NCBI GenBank assembly: GCA_023436525.1
Contig: JAEZIW010000170.1
Span: forward strand, 1 to 7,254
DNA: 7,254 nt
Direction of reading: 5' to 3'
Source: Bacillota bacterium
Lineage (GTDB): Bacteria > Bacillota > Clostridia > Christensenellales > SZUA-584
Made by a program: the position numbers and the translations under genes. The notes under the pieces are model-generated. The model was not told the DNA's origin. It ran no database searches and saw only the letters and a list, made by a program, of their open reading frames with translations. The first letter of the stretch is position 1; each line of letters starts with the position of its first letter. Positions 5,387 to 7,254 of this stretch are shown here, piece by piece.

Positions 5387-6318
5387 TTCACCGCACCTCC
5401 AAACCGCTTTGGCATAAACGCTTTATCAATCAGCGGCACCACGAGGTTCATAATCATAATGGAATACGACACGCCATCGGGATAGCCGCCCCACAAACGA
5501 ATCACGCTGGTGAGAACGCCGCAGCCCGCCGCAAACACGATTTTGCCCGTGCCGCTCATCGGCGAGGTGGTGTAGTCGGTCGCCATGAAGAACGCGCCAA
5601 GCATCAGGCCGCCGCCGAGTATGTGATACAGCGCGTCGCCCGTGAACAGCCCCTGCGGCCCGGCAATCCAAGTGAACAAGGCCACTGTGCCGATGTACAC
5701 CACCGGGATACGCGGGTCAATCACGCGGCGCGCAATCAGGTAAAGGCCGCCGATGATCAGCGCAATCGCGCTCGTTTCACCAATGCAGCCGCCGATATTG
5801 CCGATAAACATATCCTGATAGGAAGATAACGCTTCGCCCATTTTCAGCGCGCCCAGCGGTGTCGCCGAGGAAACCGCGTCGGCACCCGGAATCGTCCAGG
5901 TTGTCATGAGCGTCGGCCATGACGCGAGCAGGAACGCGCGCGCGGCGAGAGCGGGGTTGATAAAGTTGTGCCCAATGCCGCCGAATGCCTGCTTCACAAT
6001 CGCGATGGCGAAAACGGAGCCGAGCATCGGTATCCAAAACGGCACCGACGGCGGCAGATTCAGCGCGAGCAGCAGGCCGGTCACGGCAGCACTGCCATCG
6101 CTTACGGTAACTTTTTTGTGCAGCAGCAATTGAATCACCGCTTCGGTGAGCATTGCGAATACCACGCTGACGAGCACCACCATCAGCGCATTAAGACCGA
6201 AAATATAGACGCCGAACGCCGTCGCAGGCAGCAGTGCGATCATCACGTCGCGCATGATGCGCGATGTTGTTTCGCTGGCACGCACATGCGGCGACGAGGA
6301 CATAATGTACTGATCCAT
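5383..6318 (-). CDS. rnfD: Rnf complex membrane flavoprotein RnfD
   Basis: RnfD (NqrB/RnfD family) is a polytopic membrane subunit with covalent FMN that takes part in electron transfer and probably in ion translocation. With the start at ATG 6318 it has 311 residues. SSSPHVRASETTSRIM (7-22) is the usual cytoplasmic start. Hydrophobic segments fill most of residues 24-300. The flavinylation site is in DAVSSATPLG (147-156), giving Thr153 as the expected FMN attachment residue. GHNFINPALAARAF (116-129) and ATDYTTSPMS (246-255) are further family motifs. GGAGGTG at 6328-6322 decides the start; an in-frame TTG at 6330 overlaps that site and is not credible. It follows rnfC by 27 bases and overlaps rnfG by 4. 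Confidence 0.96.
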   Translation of the reverse strand: MDQYIMSSSPHVRASETTSRIMRDVMIALLPATAFGVYIFGLNALMVVLVSVVFAMLTEAVIQLLLHKKVTVSDGSAAVTGLLLALNLPPSVPFWIPMLGSVFAIAIVKQAFGGIGHNFINPALAARAFLLASWPTLMTTWTIPGADAVSSATPLGALKMGEALSSYQDMFIGNIGGCIGETSAIALIIGGLYLIARRVIDPRIPVVYIGTVALFTWIAGPQGLFTGDALYHILGGGLMLGAFFMATDYTTSPMSGTGKIVFAAGCGVLTSVIRLWGGYPDGVSYSIMIMNLVVPLIDKAFMPKRFGGAVK

Positions 6319-6321
6319 ACA

Positions 6322-6328
6322 CACCTCC
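6322..6328 (-). promoter_or_regulatory. Ribosome binding site deciding the rnfD start
   Basis: GGAGGTG on the minus strand ends 3 bases before ATG 6318 (5 bases when counted from the GGAGG core). It lies in the 27-base gap after rnfC, the largest gap between genes inside the operon. Confidence 0.8.
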
Positions 6329-6345
6329 AAAATAAGATAAAAGAA

Positions 6346-7254
6346 TTATTTCTTACGCCTTTGCATAATCTGAGATTTGGCGAGACGCATTTCCTGCACG
6401 AGATGGCGGTTCGCCGGACAGACGTACGCGCAGCTGCCGCATTCGATGCAATCGAGCACGTATGTTTTTTCCGCATCTTCAAACCGCTCATGCTCCGCAT
6501 AATCACCGAGCAGATACGGCAGCAGACCCATCGGGCAGACCATCACACACTTGCCGCAGCGGATGCAGGCAGATTCTTCCGTACCTCTGACCATTTTGTC
6601 GTTGAGCGCCAGCAGCCCCGAGGTGCCCTTCATCACAGGCGAGTTTAGATTGTGCTGTGTGATGCCCATCATCGGGCCGCCCGCAATCAGCTTTTCCACC
6701 TTGCCCGAGAAGCCGCCCACCTGCGCGATCACATGAGAAATCGGCGTGCCGAGGCGTACGAGCAGGTTAGACGGGCTGCTGACGGCACCCGTCACGGTGA
6801 CCACGCGCTCATACAGCGGCAGCCCTTTCTCAATGGCGAGGCAGATCTGGTAAACAGACCCCGCATTGACGACCACAGCACCCACATCCATCGGCAGACC
6901 GCCGGACGGAATCTGGCGCTTGGTGACCGCATAGACCAGCTGCTTTTCAGCGCCCTGCGGGTATTTCACGCGCAGCGTATCCACGTTGATGTTCTTGCCC
7001 TGAGCCGCTTTGGTAACGGCGGCAATCGCGTCGGGCTTATTGTCTTCAATCGCGATATAAGCTTTGTCGACGCCGAGCACCTTCATCATGGCCTCAAGGC
7101 CTCGCACAATCTCGTCCGGATGCTCCAGCATGAGCCGATGATCGGCGGTTAAATACGGTTCGCATTCCGCACCGTTAACAATCAGCGTGTCGATCTTCTT
7201 TTCGGGCGGCGGCGAGAGCTTAACGTGCGTCGGAAAAGCGGCACCGCCCATGCC
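6346..7254 (-). CDS. rnfC: Rnf complex subunit RnfC, C-terminal part (5' end outside window)
   Basis: RnfC is the peripheral cytoplasmic FMN and iron-sulfur subunit where NAD+ is thought to be reduced. The visible 302 residues enter the window in the middle of the conserved GMGGAAFPTHVKL stretch, so roughly the first third of the protein is missing and the Met at 7251 is internal. NGAECEPYLTADHRLML (about residues 27-43 of the visible part) belongs to the NuoF-like nucleotide/FMN domain. VTVTGAVSSPSNLLVRLGTP fits the following SLBB domain. Two ferredoxin motifs come near the end: CIRCGKCVMVCP and CIECGSCAYVCP. The protein stops soon after the second motif (QRRKK), as in clostridial RnfC and without the long C-terminal extension of the E. 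coli homologue. The operon promoter must lie beyond base 7254. Confidence 0.96.
   Translation of the reverse strand, partial: GMGGAAFPTHVKLSPPPEKKIDTLIVNGAECEPYLTADHRLMLEHPDEIVRGLEAMMKVLGVDKAYIAIEDNKPDAIAAVTKAAQGKNINVDTLRVKYPQGAEKQLVYAVTKRQIPSGGLPMDVGAVVVNAGSVYQICLAIEKGLPLYERVVTVTGAVSSPSNLLVRLGTPISHVIAQVGGFSGKVEKLIAGGPMMGITQHNLNSPVMKGTSGLLALNDKMVRGTEESACIRCGKCVMVCPMGLLPYLLGDYAEHERFEDAEKTYVLDCIECGSCAYVCPANRHLVQEMRLAKSQIMQRRKK

Noticed and set aside
5968..6648. A 226-codon open frame on the plus strand, opposite rnfD and rnfC
   Set aside because: It is antisense to two well-supported genes, is very rich in His and Arg as expected for an antisense reading, and spans the gene boundary. It is a composition artefact of G+C-rich coding DNA.

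Overview
The window looks like chromosomal DNA of an anaerobic, moderately G+C-rich member of the Clostridia. The reasons are the rnfCDGEAB gene order, the short clostridial-type RnfC that ends just after its second ferredoxin motif, the multi-cluster RnfB, and strong GGAGG-type ribosome binding sites. This taxonomic call is an inference; no rRNA or other marker is present.

Right part, minus strand (2194 to 7254): one tightly packed operon, in transcription order rnfC (5' end outside the window), rnfD, rnfG, rnfE, rnfA, rnfB and maf. The six Rnf proteins form the membrane ferredoxin:NAD+ oxidoreductase, which couples electron flow from reduced ferredoxin to NAD+ with ion export. RnfB receives electrons through iron-sulfur clusters, RnfA and RnfE carry the paired membrane cysteines, RnfD and RnfG carry covalent FMN, and RnfC is the FMN/Fe-S NAD(H)-side subunit. 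maf, a nucleotide pyrophosphatase gene, begins one base after the rnfB stop. A good intrinsic terminator at 2152-2183 ends the unit.

Left part (1 to about 1140): a flavodoxin-family gene on the minus strand (cut by the window edge) and a GNAT acetyltransferase gene on the plus strand share a short divergent promoter region with a 15-bp palindrome at its centre.

Middle (940 to 2067): this is the unusual part. The flavodoxin start and divergent promoter occur a second time at a constant 758-base offset, about 93% identical over the best 179 bases. They are followed by what looks like the first 20 or so codons of a second, diverged GNAT gene. Homology stops near 1210, and an A+T-rich gene of unknown function (1249-2067) follows, apparently served by the copied promoter. 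Its base composition and Ile codon choice before Leu differ from the rnf genes, which suggests acquired DNA. No transposase, integrase, tRNA, CRISPR array or terminal inverted repeat is visible.

I found no clear new multi-gene system. The items most worth a second look are the mosaic duplication with its promoter-captured orphan gene, and a strong ATA-CTC codon-pair preference in the rnf-maf genes.
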